DNA of 64,000 nt from Rhizobium ruizarguesonis. GTDB lineage: Bacteria > Pseudomonadota > Alphaproteobacteria > Rhizobiales > Rhizobiaceae. Shown here one piece after another: positions 38,774-47,398 of this stretch. The notes under the pieces were generated by a model. That model was not told where the DNA came from. It ran no database searches and was given only the letters and a program-made list of their open reading frames with translations. The stretch covers positions 1 to 64,000 of the forward strand of contig NZ_PQIG01000063.1 of NCBI RefSeq assembly GCF_012349115.1, written 5' to 3'. A program made the translations under genes and the position numbers. Position 1 is the stretch's first letter; each line of letters starts with the position of its first letter.

Positions 38774-39850
38774 ATGACGACGATATCGCAATCGGTCCGG
38801 AATTTCGAGACCTGGCTGGCCGGCGAACTCGGCGACGATCTCGTCAAGGACGATCTCAGGGAGAAGCACGAGAAGATGCGAAGCGGCGATTTCGTCTTCC
38901 TGCGCGCCACCTATTGGCGCTGGTGCGAGATCATCCTCGATATCTGCCCGGAACTCACAGACGCGCCTGAGGTGCTGGCGATCGGCGATACGCATCTGGA
39001 GAATTTCGGCACCTGGCGCGATATCGAGGGCCGGCTCGTCTGGGGCGTCAATGACTTCGACGACGCGGCAGTGATGCCCTATGCATTTGATCTCGTTCGC
39101 CTAGCGGCAAGCGCCGTCTTGGCGCGCGGCGACGACGGTCCCTCGGTTCGCATGATCGGCGAGCTGATCCTCAGCGGTTATCGCAGGGGCCTTGAAAATC
39201 CGCTGCCCGTCATCCTCGAGCGCGACCACAAATGGCTGCGCAAGGCGTTGATTCTGCCGAATTCCGGACGCCGGGAATTCTGGGAGAAATACGAAATGTT
39301 GCTTCCCGGCAGCAAGCCGCCGCCATCAGCGTACGTTAAGGCGCTCGCCGCCGCGCTGCCGTCCGGGGCAGGACCCTTTGTGCCGAAGCCGCGCAGCGGC
39401 GGCACCGGCAGCCTCGGCCGGCCGCGTTTCGTCGCCTATGCCGAATGGCAGGGTGGGCCGGTGCTGCGCGAGGCAAAGGCGCTGCTGCCGTCCGCCTGGT
39501 CGCTTCGCCACAGGCCGCAGGACGCGGTGATCCATGCAAGCGAGATCGCCAATGGGCGGGCGCGCTCAGCCGATCCGCACTACCGGGTTTCCGGCCGCAT
39601 CCTCGTGCGCCGGCTCTCGCCGAACAACTGCAAGATCGAAATCGACCGGCACCCCGAGATCCTGCTTTCGCCGACGATGCTCGAACTGATGGGCTTCGAG
39701 ATCGCCAATTGCCATTCCGACGATGCGGCGGCGGTTGCAGTCATCCTGAAGGATTTAGCGGCGCGGGGAAACGAATGGCTGCACGAGGCGGCAAGGGCCG
39801 CGGCATCGAGCGTCAGCGCCGAGCAGAAAGCCTATTCGCGTGCCGGCTAA
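38774..39850 (+). CDS. DUF2252-family protein
   Basis: The 358-aa protein has the DUF2252 pattern: FLRATYWRWCE, then GDTHLENFGTWRD, then VWGVNDFDDAAVMPYAFDLVRLA. This resembles the catalytic loop HxxN and an Asp-rich metal motif of kinase-like phosphotransferases (aminoglycoside phosphotransferase/protein-kinase fold). The function is unknown. Preceding it are 13-bp tandem repeats, and its start is 292 bp from the divergent thioesterase. It may be a small-molecule kinase, but this is inference. Confidence 0.8.
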   Translation: MTTISQSVRNFETWLAGELGDDLVKDDLREKHEKMRSGDFVFLRATYWRWCEIILDICPELTDAPEVLAIGDTHLENFGTWRDIEGRLVWGVNDFDDAAVMPYAFDLVRLAASAVLARGDDGPSVRMIGELILSGYRRGLENPLPVILERDHKWLRKALILPNSGRREFWEKYEMLLPGSKPPPSAYVKALAAALPSGAGPFVPKPRSGGTGSLGRPRFVAYAEWQGGPVLREAKALLPSAWSLRHRPQDAVIHASEIANGRARSADPHYRVSGRILVRRLSPNNCKIEIDRHPEILLSPTMLELMGFEIANCHSDDAAAVAVILKDLAARGNEWLHEAARAAASSVSAEQKAYSRAG

Positions 39851-39866
39851 AACTCCACTTCCGTGA

Positions 39867-40946
39867 TTAGATCCGTACGATGTGCTGATCCCAGGCGACG
39901 TCGCTGCGGGTCGACAGGAAATCGCCATCATAGGAGGAGACGGCAAAGCCGCTTTTTGCCGGCGCGATGCCCGCCGCATCCGGAACGGAGGTCTCGGCCA
40001 GCATCTTGCCCGTCCTTGCGTCGATGGTCACCGAGGCGCCGCCCTTCGGCGAGGTGATACCGACGAGACCTTCGCTGCGATTGACGGCGATCGCTCCGAC
40101 GTAATTGGCAAGCCTGCGCGTCGTCTCCTCCGGCAGGTCGATGAAGGAGAGATTCTCGCCCTTGGCGAAATGGCCGACGAGCGGCGGCAAATCCTTGCGG
40201 TGACCTTCATACTGGCAGGCGAACCAGATGCGGCCCTCGCCGTCGAGATCGACGTGGCGGGTGGAGAGTTCCGCCCATTCCGCCGGCAGCACATGTTTTT
40301 CGATCAGCGCCCCGGTCGCCGCATCGATCAGCGCCAGCGATGGCTGCATCTCGCCGAGATTGAGCTTGGTGCGGCCGAAATCCGGATGCGTCTCGATGCC
40401 GCCATTGGCGACGATGAGAAGGCGTCCGTCGTCAGAAACCGTCATGTCGTGCGGACCGATGCCGTAGGTCTCGAATTCGCCGATGCGGGTGAAGCGGTTG
40501 GTGGCGTCGTAAAGACCGATCATGCCGCGATTGCCGTCGAAGTCGTTCTCGCTGGCATAGAGCAGACGACCATTGGGAGAGAAGGCGCCATGACCGTAGA
40601 AATGCCGGCCCTCTGGCGAACTGATGGCGATCGGCTCGCCCTTGTTCCGCGGATCGAAGATCATCGCAAAGGTGCCCGGCCGGCGCGCGAAAGCGACCGT
40701 CTTGCCGGTGGCAGCGCTGAAGGCCATGCCGTGGGCGCGGGCGGGAAGCGTCATCTGATCGACGATCTCGCCGCGCTCGGTCACGGTCGCAACGGCAAAG
40801 GAGCCGTCGGCTGCCCGAATGCCCGAGGCATAGATCGCATCAGTCCGCTCCAGTGCCATCAGCGACCTCGGCGCCAGGGCTGCAAGGAAGCCGAGGCCGG
40901 CCGCCTTGACGAAACTGCGTCGGTCGATCTCGGCACTTCGCATCAT
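39867..40946 (-). CDS. DUF1513 beta-propeller-like Tat-exported protein
   Basis: The 359-aa protein starts with a twin-arginine signal (DRRSFVKAAGLGFLAALAP) and then repeated beta-strand blades such as GHGAFSPNGRLLYASEND and GPHDMTVSDDGRLLIVANGG. It matches DUF1513, a propeller-like family found beside imelysin genes. It is the last gene of a four-gene operon, 4 nt after the second imelysin gene. GGAG lies 9 nt before the ATG at 40946. The role in iron handling is inferred from neighbours. Confidence 0.85.
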   Translation of the reverse strand: MMRSAEIDRRSFVKAAGLGFLAALAPRSLMALERTDAIYASGIRAADGSFAVATVTERGEIVDQMTLPARAHGMAFSAATGKTVAFARRPGTFAMIFDPRNKGEPIAISSPEGRHFYGHGAFSPNGRLLYASENDFDGNRGMIGLYDATNRFTRIGEFETYGIGPHDMTVSDDGRLLIVANGGIETHPDFGRTKLNLGEMQPSLALIDAATGALIEKHVLPAEWAELSTRHVDLDGEGRIWFACQYEGHRKDLPPLVGHFAKGENLSFIDLPEETTRRLANYVGAIAVNRSEGLVGITSPKGGASVTIDARTGKMLAETSVPDAAGIAPAKSGFAVSSYDGDFLSTRSDVAWDQHIVRI

Positions 40947-40950
40947 CGTC

Positions 40951-42051
40951 TCAATCTCCGTCCGAAAAGGAAAAGCCGGCCGAAAGGCCGATCGCCGCGC
41001 CATATTCGTCGCTGATCCGGGTGATCAGGTCGCGGCTGTCGGCAAGCAGCGTATCGAGCTTGGCCTTCTCCGCATCGCTTGTGGCGACGTCGATGTCGGG
41101 ATTGAGCTTCGGCACGCTGTCGAGCAGCGATTTGAAGTCCTCGTCGATCGCGGCGGCAATCGGCTGTTTGTCCGGCGGCAGAAGCTCGGCCATGCCGGCC
41201 TTCTGCCAGAGCGTGCGCAGGCCTTCCAGATTGGCGGCCATCGATTTCCAGGTATTTTTGGAGCGCCAGTAGATCGCCATGCGCGGCCGTGGCGCGGTGT
41301 CCTTGCCCTTGTAGAACTGCTCCAGCCGCTGGTCGCGGACATTCTCCGCACCATGGACGAGAATGCCGAGCAGCGCCGTCACCGCTTCCTTGTTGTCCAT
41401 GAAATCGTTGCTCTGCGGGCCTGGATGTTTCCAGCTCGCCTGCACGCCATCGGGCTTTTCCCAGGCGGCGACGACTTCGCCGGCCTCACGCTGGATATTG
41501 CCGGCGACCGCCTGGCCGTAAAGGCAGCGGAAACTGCCTTTCTGCCCGACGAGATCGTCGGAGCCATTGCCGTAAAGCACGTATTCCAGCGCCGTCAGGC
41601 CTTGCAACGCAACACTCTTGCCGGCGATCGCATCAACGGTCGAGTCGTTCGGATCGGCCTTGGCGATCAGCGCCTGCACCTGCTTGAGGCCGACGCCCTT
41701 GCGGTCGGGATAAAACAGGATGTGCTCGAAGAGATTGTCCTGGATGACAGGCCCCGTCTGGACGATCTCGATGATCGACCAATAGCGGATCGTGTCGTCG
41801 AATGTGGACTTCGCCTTGTCGAGCGTCTGCTGCGTGCCGTCGGCGCAAAGATCCTTCATCGCCGTCGTCAGCCGGGCGGCCGATTGCTGCATGTTGCGAT
41901 AGCCGGGACGGATCACCTCGTCGACGGCGCGCTGCATGACGGCGGGAACGGCATCCTCGTTCAGCCCTGCCGGCGGAGTGGTCGTCTGGGCGGCCGCGGA
42001 TGTGGCGAGGCCGATCAGAGTAAGGCAGAGCAGGGGGTGCCAAAGGCGCAT
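40951..42051 (-). CDS. Imelysin-family periplasmic protein, second paralogue
   Basis: The 366-aa protein has a signal peptide (residues 1-22, LCLTLIGLATSAAAQ) and an imelysin-like all-helical bundle. The segment QGLTALEYVLYGNGSDD aligns with the G-x-H-x-x-E motif of imelysins. Here Thr replaces His, so the metal or iron site may be altered. Its ATG overlaps the stop of the upstream di-haem gene by one base (TGATG), which suggests translational coupling. It probably works with the other operon members in periplasmic iron acquisition. Confidence 0.85.
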   Translation of the reverse strand: MRLWHPLLCLTLIGLATSAAAQTTTPPAGLNEDAVPAVMQRAVDEVIRPGYRNMQQSAARLTTAMKDLCADGTQQTLDKAKSTFDDTIRYWSIIEIVQTGPVIQDNLFEHILFYPDRKGVGLKQVQALIAKADPNDSTVDAIAGKSVALQGLTALEYVLYGNGSDDLVGQKGSFRCLYGQAVAGNIQREAGEVVAAWEKPDGVQASWKHPGPQSNDFMDNKEAVTALLGILVHGAENVRDQRLEQFYKGKDTAPRPRMAIYWRSKNTWKSMAANLEGLRTLWQKAGMAELLPPDKQPIAAAIDEDFKSLLDSVPKLNPDIDVATSDAEKAKLDTLLADSRDLITRISDEYGAAIGLSAGFSFSDGD

Positions 42052-43589
42052 CAAAGTGACTCCAGGAATGTAATCAGGGCCGCCCTGTCGTCTGTCGACA
42101 GGGAGGAGAAAGCGTTGCGGGCCTTTTCAGCTTCACCGCCATGCCAGAGGATCGCTTCGGTGAGGCTCCGCGCACGGCCGTCATGCAGGAAAAAGCTGTG
42201 TCCGCTGACAGTCCGGGTCAGTCCTATACCCCATAGCGGCGGCGTGCGCCATTCACGTCCGCTTGCAAGACCGACCTGCTGCCCGTCGGCAAGCCCGTCG
42301 CCCATATCGTGCAGAAGAAAGTCGGAATAGGGCCAGATCAGCTGGAAGGACTGTGCTTTTTCAGGTGTATCCCGCCGGGTGACGAATTTCGGCACATGAC
42401 AGGAAATGCAGCCGCTTTCGTAGAAGATCCGCTTGCCCTGCAGCGTCTCGGCGAAGCTTGCCTTGCGCCGTGCGGGAACGGCGAGATTTTCGGAATAGAA
42501 GGTGACGAGGTCGAGAATGGGACCCGGCGCCTCTTCTCCGCCCAGCCGTTTCTGCACCCCGGTCGGCATATCAAGGCATTTTTCTTCCGCCTTGGTGCAG
42601 TCGCCCTGCGCATTCGGCTGATCGGGCGTCGAGATGCCGATATCGTTGGCGAAGGCATCGGCACTCTGGTCGCGCACCGTGGCGTTCTGCGCCTTCCAGC
42701 CGAACCGTCCGAGCGCAATCTTGCCGCTGCGATGGTCGCGCACGATCGCAGCCTTCCCCGAAATGCCGTCGCCATCGGCATCATCCGGATCGGCATGGGC
42801 CAGGATATCGGCTTCGGGAATTGCCTCGATCAGTCCGAGGCCGATCATCGCCGAGGCGACACGCGGCGAAATCGTCGTCGCGGGATCGAGCGGTCCATAG
42901 GCGGGATTGACAACCGCATAGCTCGGCCGGCGCAGCGACACAGTCTCGCCGTCGCCGAGCGTCACCCTCTCTTCGCGGTAGCTGATCGCCATCTTCCCCT
43001 CGGCAGCAAGGCCGGGAACGGCGAGGTCCTGCAGCTGATGGCCGTAGACCGGATCGGGAAAATTGACGACATCAGCACTCGCAACCGCCTTTTCTTCCTC
43101 CGGCGTCCTGGCCGCACGGGAAAGCCGCAGCAACATCGAGGTGGCGCTCGGACCTCCCTCCGGCGGTCTGCCGCGGCCATCATTGACATGGCAGCTCATG
43201 CAGGAGCGGGCGTTGAACATCGGCCCGAGACCATCGGAGGCCTGCGTCGAGGAGGGAGCGGAAACCCAGAGCTTGCGAAAGAGCGCGTTGCCGAGCTTGA
43301 AATTCTGCTCTTCCTCGAAGGGGATATTGGCCGAAATATGCGAGAAGCTGTCCTCGGTGACGGGGTCGATCGAGGTCGTCGCTCCTGCCTGCATCGCTTC
43401 GTATTGTTCGGCCTTGGAAAAATCCGCCGTCGGCCGGGTGACGTCGGCGACACGTTGCAGATCGGCTTCGGAAAGGTCGGTGCGTTTCGTCGGCAGATCG
43501 AAACCGGCGGCGATGCTGACGGAATAACCGGCAAGCGTGGCGCAGAGCGCTGCGCTGGCGATCAATCGGCGGGCCGGGGCATGCGACAT
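42051..43589 (-). CDS. Di-haem cytochrome c-like oxidoreductase (DUF1111)
   Basis: The 512-aa periplasmic protein has a signal peptide and two CxxCH haem-c motifs, C130-MSC-H134 and C394-ISC-H398. It also has an Asp-rich calcium-like loop DPDDADGDGISG (residues 268-279). It is related to MauG/cytochrome c peroxidase-like 'thiol oxidoreductases' and may oxidise or reduce iron for the imelysins beside it. The length is normal. It stands between two imelysin genes, a layout conserved in bacterial iron loci. Confidence 0.88.
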   Translation of the reverse strand: MSHAPARRLIASAALCATLAGYSVSIAAGFDLPTKRTDLSEADLQRVADVTRPTADFSKAEQYEAMQAGATTSIDPVTEDSFSHISANIPFEEEQNFKLGNALFRKLWVSAPSSTQASDGLGPMFNARSCMSCHVNDGRGRPPEGGPSATSMLLRLSRAARTPEEEKAVASADVVNFPDPVYGHQLQDLAVPGLAAEGKMAISYREERVTLGDGETVSLRRPSYAVVNPAYGPLDPATTISPRVASAMIGLGLIEAIPEADILAHADPDDADGDGISGKAAIVRDHRSGKIALGRFGWKAQNATVRDQSADAFANDIGISTPDQPNAQGDCTKAEEKCLDMPTGVQKRLGGEEAPGPILDLVTFYSENLAVPARRKASFAETLQGKRIFYESGCISCHVPKFVTRRDTPEKAQSFQLIWPYSDFLLHDMGDGLADGQQVGLASGREWRTPPLWGIGLTRTVSGHSFFLHDGRARSLTEAILWHGGEAEKARNAFSSLSTDDRAALITFLESL

Positions 43590-43636
43590 TTCAGGGTCCG
43601 GGCCGCTCCGGCTTTCGAAGCGGCCCGCCTTTTTGC

Positions 43637-44911
43637 TTATTTGAAGACGGCGTTAGGATTATCCAAGCTGTCGGAACCTTCAAGCTGAACCGTACCGAGA
43701 TCGAGTGCGGCAATAACGCGCTGCACCGATTTCGTCTGGTCGATCAGCCCGTCGATGGCGGCCTGGACGACCGCATTGCCTTCCTTGTTGCCCTCGCCGA
43801 TCATCTGGTCGTACTTCTCGACCGTCTCGCCGCGCTTTGCCATGGCGTTCATGGCATCGAGCGTCTTGTTGAGCTTGCCTTCCACTTCGGCATCGAGCGC
43901 CTTGTCCTTGGCGGCCACCAGATCGTGCAGCGACGGACCGCTGAGCTTGGTGCCGTCGGCGCGGGTATAATTGCCGGTATAGGCGGCAGCGATGCCGATC
44001 GCGTCGTTGAGATGCGAGTTATAGGTATTGTCCGAGAAGCAATCATGCTCTTCTTCCGGATCGTGCAGCAGCAGGCCGAGCTTCATGCGCTCGCCGGCAA
44101 GCTCGCCGTAGGAAAGCGAACCCATGCCCGTCAGGATCGCCACGAGGCCGGCCTTCGGATCGGCTTCGACGTTCTTCGTCGCCGCACCGTCCGGCGTCCA
44201 GTTGTCGGTCATTTCCTGCAGGTCGGAAACCAGCAGGGTGGAGGCGGACTTCAGATATTCGGCGCGCCGGTCGCAATTGCCGTGCGTGCAATTCTTGAGG
44301 TCGTAATCGGTTGCCGGGCGATCGCCGGCGCCGGGACCCGTGCCGTTCAGATCCTGGCCCCAGAGCAGGAATTCGATGGCGTGATAGCCGGTCGCGACAT
44401 TGGCTTCGATGCCGCCGGCCTCGGCCAGCGTGCCCGAGAGGAATTCCGGCGTCAGCTTGGAGGCGTCGACATCCTTGCCGTCGATCTTGATCGTCTTGTT
44501 GGCGATGACATTTGCCACGTAGAGGGAATTTTCGTCGCTCTCGGTGCCGTAGGAGGCATCGACATAGTCGATCAGGCCTTCATCGAGCGGCCATGCATTG
44601 ACCTTGCCTTCCCAGTCGTCGACGATCGGATTGCCGAAGCGATAGACTTCCGTCTGCTGGTAGGGAACACGCGCCTTTATCCAGGCCTCCCTGGCGGCCT
44701 TGAGCGTCGCGTCGGTCGGCGCCTTCAGGAAGGCGTCGATCGCGGCGTCGAGCGCCTTGGCCGTCGTCAGCGAGTCTTCGTATTTCGCATGCGCCACGTC
44801 GGCATAGTGTTTCACCACGGCGGCGGCATCGGTCTCGGCATGCGCGGGAAGGGCGAGCAGGGCGGCGGGGGCAATCGCCAGCACGGCTGCGCGGAATGTG
44901 TTGAGCTTCAT
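43637..44911 (-). CDS. irpA: Imelysin-type iron-regulated periplasmic protein (IrpA-like)
   Basis: The 424-aa protein has a signal peptide (AAVLAIAPAALLALPAHA) and the full imelysin motif GYHAIEFLLWGQD (G-x-H-x-x-E) with the following GDRPATDYD. Imelysins are periplasmic or surface proteins linked to iron uptake. AGGAGAGG precedes the ATG at 44911. It heads an operon with the DUF1111 cytochrome, a second imelysin and DUF1513. The upstream region carries a RIME-like element and an Irr-box-like palindrome at 45096. Confidence 0.9.
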   Translation of the reverse strand: MKLNTFRAAVLAIAPAALLALPAHAETDAAAVVKHYADVAHAKYEDSLTTAKALDAAIDAFLKAPTDATLKAAREAWIKARVPYQQTEVYRFGNPIVDDWEGKVNAWPLDEGLIDYVDASYGTESDENSLYVANVIANKTIKIDGKDVDASKLTPEFLSGTLAEAGGIEANVATGYHAIEFLLWGQDLNGTGPGAGDRPATDYDLKNCTHGNCDRRAEYLKSASTLLVSDLQEMTDNWTPDGAATKNVEADPKAGLVAILTGMGSLSYGELAGERMKLGLLLHDPEEEHDCFSDNTYNSHLNDAIGIAAAYTGNYTRADGTKLSGPSLHDLVAAKDKALDAEVEGKLNKTLDAMNAMAKRGETVEKYDQMIGEGNKEGNAVVQAAIDGLIDQTKSVQRVIAALDLGTVQLEGSDSLDNPNAVFK

Positions 44912-44943
44912 GATCCTCTCCTGTGACGGGATTTTCCGTCTAC

Positions 44944-45044
44944 CGCATCGGCCCGAAAATCGGAATCGATTTTCGGAAAGCACGATGCGTCGATTCAAAG
45001 TGTTACAGCGTCCTTTGCGCGTCTGATAAGACGCGCGGCGCTGT
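44944..45044 (+). repeat. RIME1-like element, second copy
   Basis: The two palindromes lie at 44944-44989 (CGCATCG...CGATGCG ends, CGATTTTCGG core) and 45005-45044 (ACAGCG...CGCTGT ends, GCGCGTCT/AGACGCGC inner arms). The order and spacing equal those of the copy at 13583-13683. It lies between the iron operon's first gene and its candidate Irr box, so it would be part of the operon leader. Confidence 0.75.
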
Positions 45045-45095
45045 GATCGGGCTCCGTCTCTTCGCGCAAAAGCAAACTGGTGTCAAACACTCTAG

Positions 45096-45112
45096 TTTGG
45101 AATGATTTTAAG
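45096..45112. promoter_or_regulatory. Candidate Irr box (iron control element) of the imelysin operon
   Basis: TTTGGAATGATTTTAAG matches the rhizobial ICE/Irr consensus, as I recall it (TTTAGAA..N..TTCTAAA type), at 12 of 15 specified positions. It lies 185 bp upstream of the imelysin start. Irr represses or activates genes when haem is low, so control by iron/haem status is inferred. Confidence 0.5.
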
Positions 45113-45196
45113 AATGGACAGGCGCGGCTAACCGGTCATTTTTGAACGGCATTTGCTTGAAAAACCGGCAGTTGCGGAGGCCTCCGCTAGGTCGCG

Positions 45197-46486
45197 TCAG
45201 CCCTTCCGCTGCATGCGACAGAAGAAGAAGCCGTCTGTATCGGTGGAGGCGGGGGTCAAAGTCACCGACAGCCCGTCGGAAGAGTGCGGACGCGGGGCGT
45301 CCTTTCCGAAGAGCTGATCCCAGGCAGGCAGGGCGCCGACGATCTGAAAATCAGGATTGTCAGCCGTGAAGCGGCGCGCCTGTTCCTCGTTCTCCTGGGG
45401 CAGGACCGAGCAGGTCACATAGATCAGATCGCCGCCGGGTTTGACGAAGCCGCTCGCCTGCGCCAGCGCGTCCTGCTGCTGGGCGGTGCGTTCGTCGAGG
45501 TTCTTCGCCGTCAGCCGCCATTTCGTATCGGGGCGGCGGCGCCATGTGCCGGTGCCGGTGCAGGGCGCGTCGACCAGCACCTTGTCGCAGCGTCCGGCAA
45601 GGCCGGAGAGCGCCCTGGCATCGTCATGCACCTGGACATTGCGTGTGCCCGCCCGCTTCAGCCGCTCGATGATCGGCGCCAGCCGTTTGCGGTCGGCGTC
45701 ATAGGCATGAACCTGTCCCTTGTTCTGCATGGCCGCCGCCATGGCGAGCGTCTTGCCGCCGCCGCCGGCGCAATAGTCGAGAACCTGTTCGCCATCGCTC
45801 GCGAGCACCAGGTCGGCGACGATCTGCGATCCCTCGTCCTGAACTTCGAACCAGCCTTTTTGGAACGAAAGCTCGGCTGTCACGTTGGGGAGACGCGAGG
45901 CGCCTTCACCAGCGGCAATCCGGATGCCGTAGCGGGCGATCTTCGCTGCATGCGCGTTGGCTCTTTCAAGCGCCTTGACGACCTTGTCGCGGGAGGCTTT
46001 GAGCAGGTTGGCGCGCAGATCGAGCGTCGGGCGGGCGGCGAGCGCTTGTGCCTCGGCGAGCCAGCCGGCGCCGAAGGCCTGTTCGAAGGAGGATTGGACC
46101 CATTCGGGAATATCGCCGCGGATATGCGGTGGCGCATCGTCGAGCGAGCGGCTTTGAAAGGCCGAGACGGCGTCGGCCGAAAGTGGCACCGGCGCGAACT
46201 TGTCATCCGCCAGCTCGGTGGCAAGACTGTCCGGTGTGAAACCCCATTGGCGGAACATGACGGCATGGGCAATGGCCGCAGCACTGTCGTCATCCATCAG
46301 CCAGGCGTGGGAAAGCCGCATGCGCAGTGCATCATAGACGATGTTGCCGATCGCCGCACGATCGCCGGAGCCGGCGAAGCGGTGCGCGAGGCCCCAGTCC
46401 TTCAGCGCGTCGGCGACGGGCCGCTTGCGGGCATCGATGTCCGCGAGCACAGAAATCGCCCCTTCGAGGCGGCCGCCCAGACGCAT
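45197..46486 (-). CDS. rsmB: 16S rRNA (cytosine-5-)-methyltransferase, RsmB family
   Basis: The 429-aa protein has an N-terminal NusB-like helical part (about 1-150) and a SAM-dependent methyltransferase domain. Domain features are VLDYCAGGGGKTLAMAAAMQ (SAM loop, residues 235-254), DAPCTGTGTWRRRPD with Cys309 and YVTCSVLPQENE with Cys359. The two cysteines are the release and catalytic residues of m5C RNA methyltransferases. It modifies a cytosine in 16S rRNA, probably C967-equivalent. It is a single-gene unit on the minus strand. Confidence 0.9.
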   Translation of the reverse strand: MRLGGRLEGAISVLADIDARKRPVADALKDWGLAHRFAGSGDRAAIGNIVYDALRMRLSHAWLMDDDSAAAIAHAVMFRQWGFTPDSLATELADDKFAPVPLSADAVSAFQSRSLDDAPPHIRGDIPEWVQSSFEQAFGAGWLAEAQALAARPTLDLRANLLKASRDKVVKALERANAHAAKIARYGIRIAAGEGASRLPNVTAELSFQKGWFEVQDEGSQIVADLVLASDGEQVLDYCAGGGGKTLAMAAAMQNKGQVHAYDADRKRLAPIIERLKRAGTRNVQVHDDARALSGLAGRCDKVLVDAPCTGTGTWRRRPDTKWRLTAKNLDERTAQQQDALAQASGFVKPGGDLIYVTCSVLPQENEEQARRFTADNPDFQIVGALPAWDQLFGKDAPRPHSSDGLSVTLTPASTDTDGFFFCRMQRKG

Positions 46487-46629
46487 TCACATGTCTCCTA
46501 TTGCCGTAGCGTGTGAACGATCAGCGCAAACGCGAGTGTCACGCAGTCGTTGTTCACATGTCTCAACCGGGTGGTAACCGCGATTGACGGCAAGAGCAAG
46601 CGCCGCTTCCGGCGCAGTCAGTGGCGGCC

Positions 46630-46992
46630 TCAGCTGACGACTTGGTAGCAGACCTTCGCAGTGCCGGAGCTCACCATGCCGATATTCTGCGCGGCGGCGC
46701 GCGACAGGTCGATTACACGACCACGGATGAACGGACCACGATCGTTGATACGAACGACGACGGTGCGGCCATTGTTGCGGTTGGTGACCTTCACCTTGGT
46801 GCCGAAAGCAAGCGAACGATGTGCGGCAGTCAAGATGGCAGGGTTCATACGTTCCCCGGAAGCAGTTTTGGAGCGAAGTGCGTACCATGAAGCACCGCCA
46901 CAACCATTGCCAGCAAAACCTTCCGCCGGAAGCATGGAAGAACAGGCTGCAATAGTTACAGCGGCGATAATAGAACGACGTATGTTCTTCAA
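46630..46992 (-). CDS. rlpA: RlpA-like septal-ring/lytic-transglycosylase-type protein
   Basis: This small (about 120-aa) protein has a signal peptide ([26 protein letters not shown]) and a double-psi beta barrel: [38 protein letters not shown], then [32 protein letters not shown]. RlpA proteins act on peptidoglycan at the septum; no SPOR domain is present here. I favour the TTG at 46992, which follows GAGGGA and begins the signal peptide, over the GTG at 47022 with poor ribosome site. The start is uncertain. Confidence 0.85.
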   Translation of the reverse strand: MKNIRRSIIAAVTIAACSSMLPAEGFAGNGCGGASWYALRSKTASGERMNPAILTAAHRSLAFGTKVKVTNRNNGRTVVVRINDRGPFIRGRVIDLSRAAAQNIGMVSSGTAKVCYQVVS

Positions 46993-47398
46993 AACAGAGT
47001 ATCCCTCAACTATTGAACTCACGCCCTTGCAGGCGGCGGGGCTTAAATCTGTGAAAAAGTGGCGAAAAAGTGCCGCTGCTGTTCACGGAATATTACAATC
47101 AGTAACATGCGTGAGCGTGATGTCGGGATTCCAGCAATGCTCGCCGCGCCAAAGCGTGGAAAAAACCTAATAAAATCAGTTAAAATCCGAACGAATTTTC
47201 CGAAGGGATAGTTAACGCCATGGCGTTCACGAAAAGCGCGAAAATATTTTTCCGATTTCGCCATATTTACTGCCACATTTGGGCAAATTCAAAGGCCGTT
47301 AACCATAAGATGCGGCGAAAATTGTCCGGCCAAAGCGGGAAAGTAGGAATTTCCTACTCATTTTGGGTGAGCGTATCCGTCGCAAACAGGACTGAGTT
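46993..47398. other. AT-rich gene-free interval upstream of rlpA
   Basis: This 400-bp stretch has no credible gene. It is less GC-rich than its surroundings and contains several GTTAA/TTAAC words. A near-perfect 17-bp palindrome lies at 47342-47358 (AGTAGGAA-T-TTCCTACT). It probably holds the rlpA promoter; no consensus was certain. Confidence 0.5.

Noticed and set aside
38482..38910. Long N-terminal extension of the thioesterase
   Set aside because: The frame crosses the 13-bp repeats and the start of the DUF2252 gene. The family homology and a ribosome site start at 38481.
47160..47320. CtrA sites upstream of rlpA
   Set aside because: Several GTTAA words are present but none shows the full TTAA-N7-TTAA spacing.
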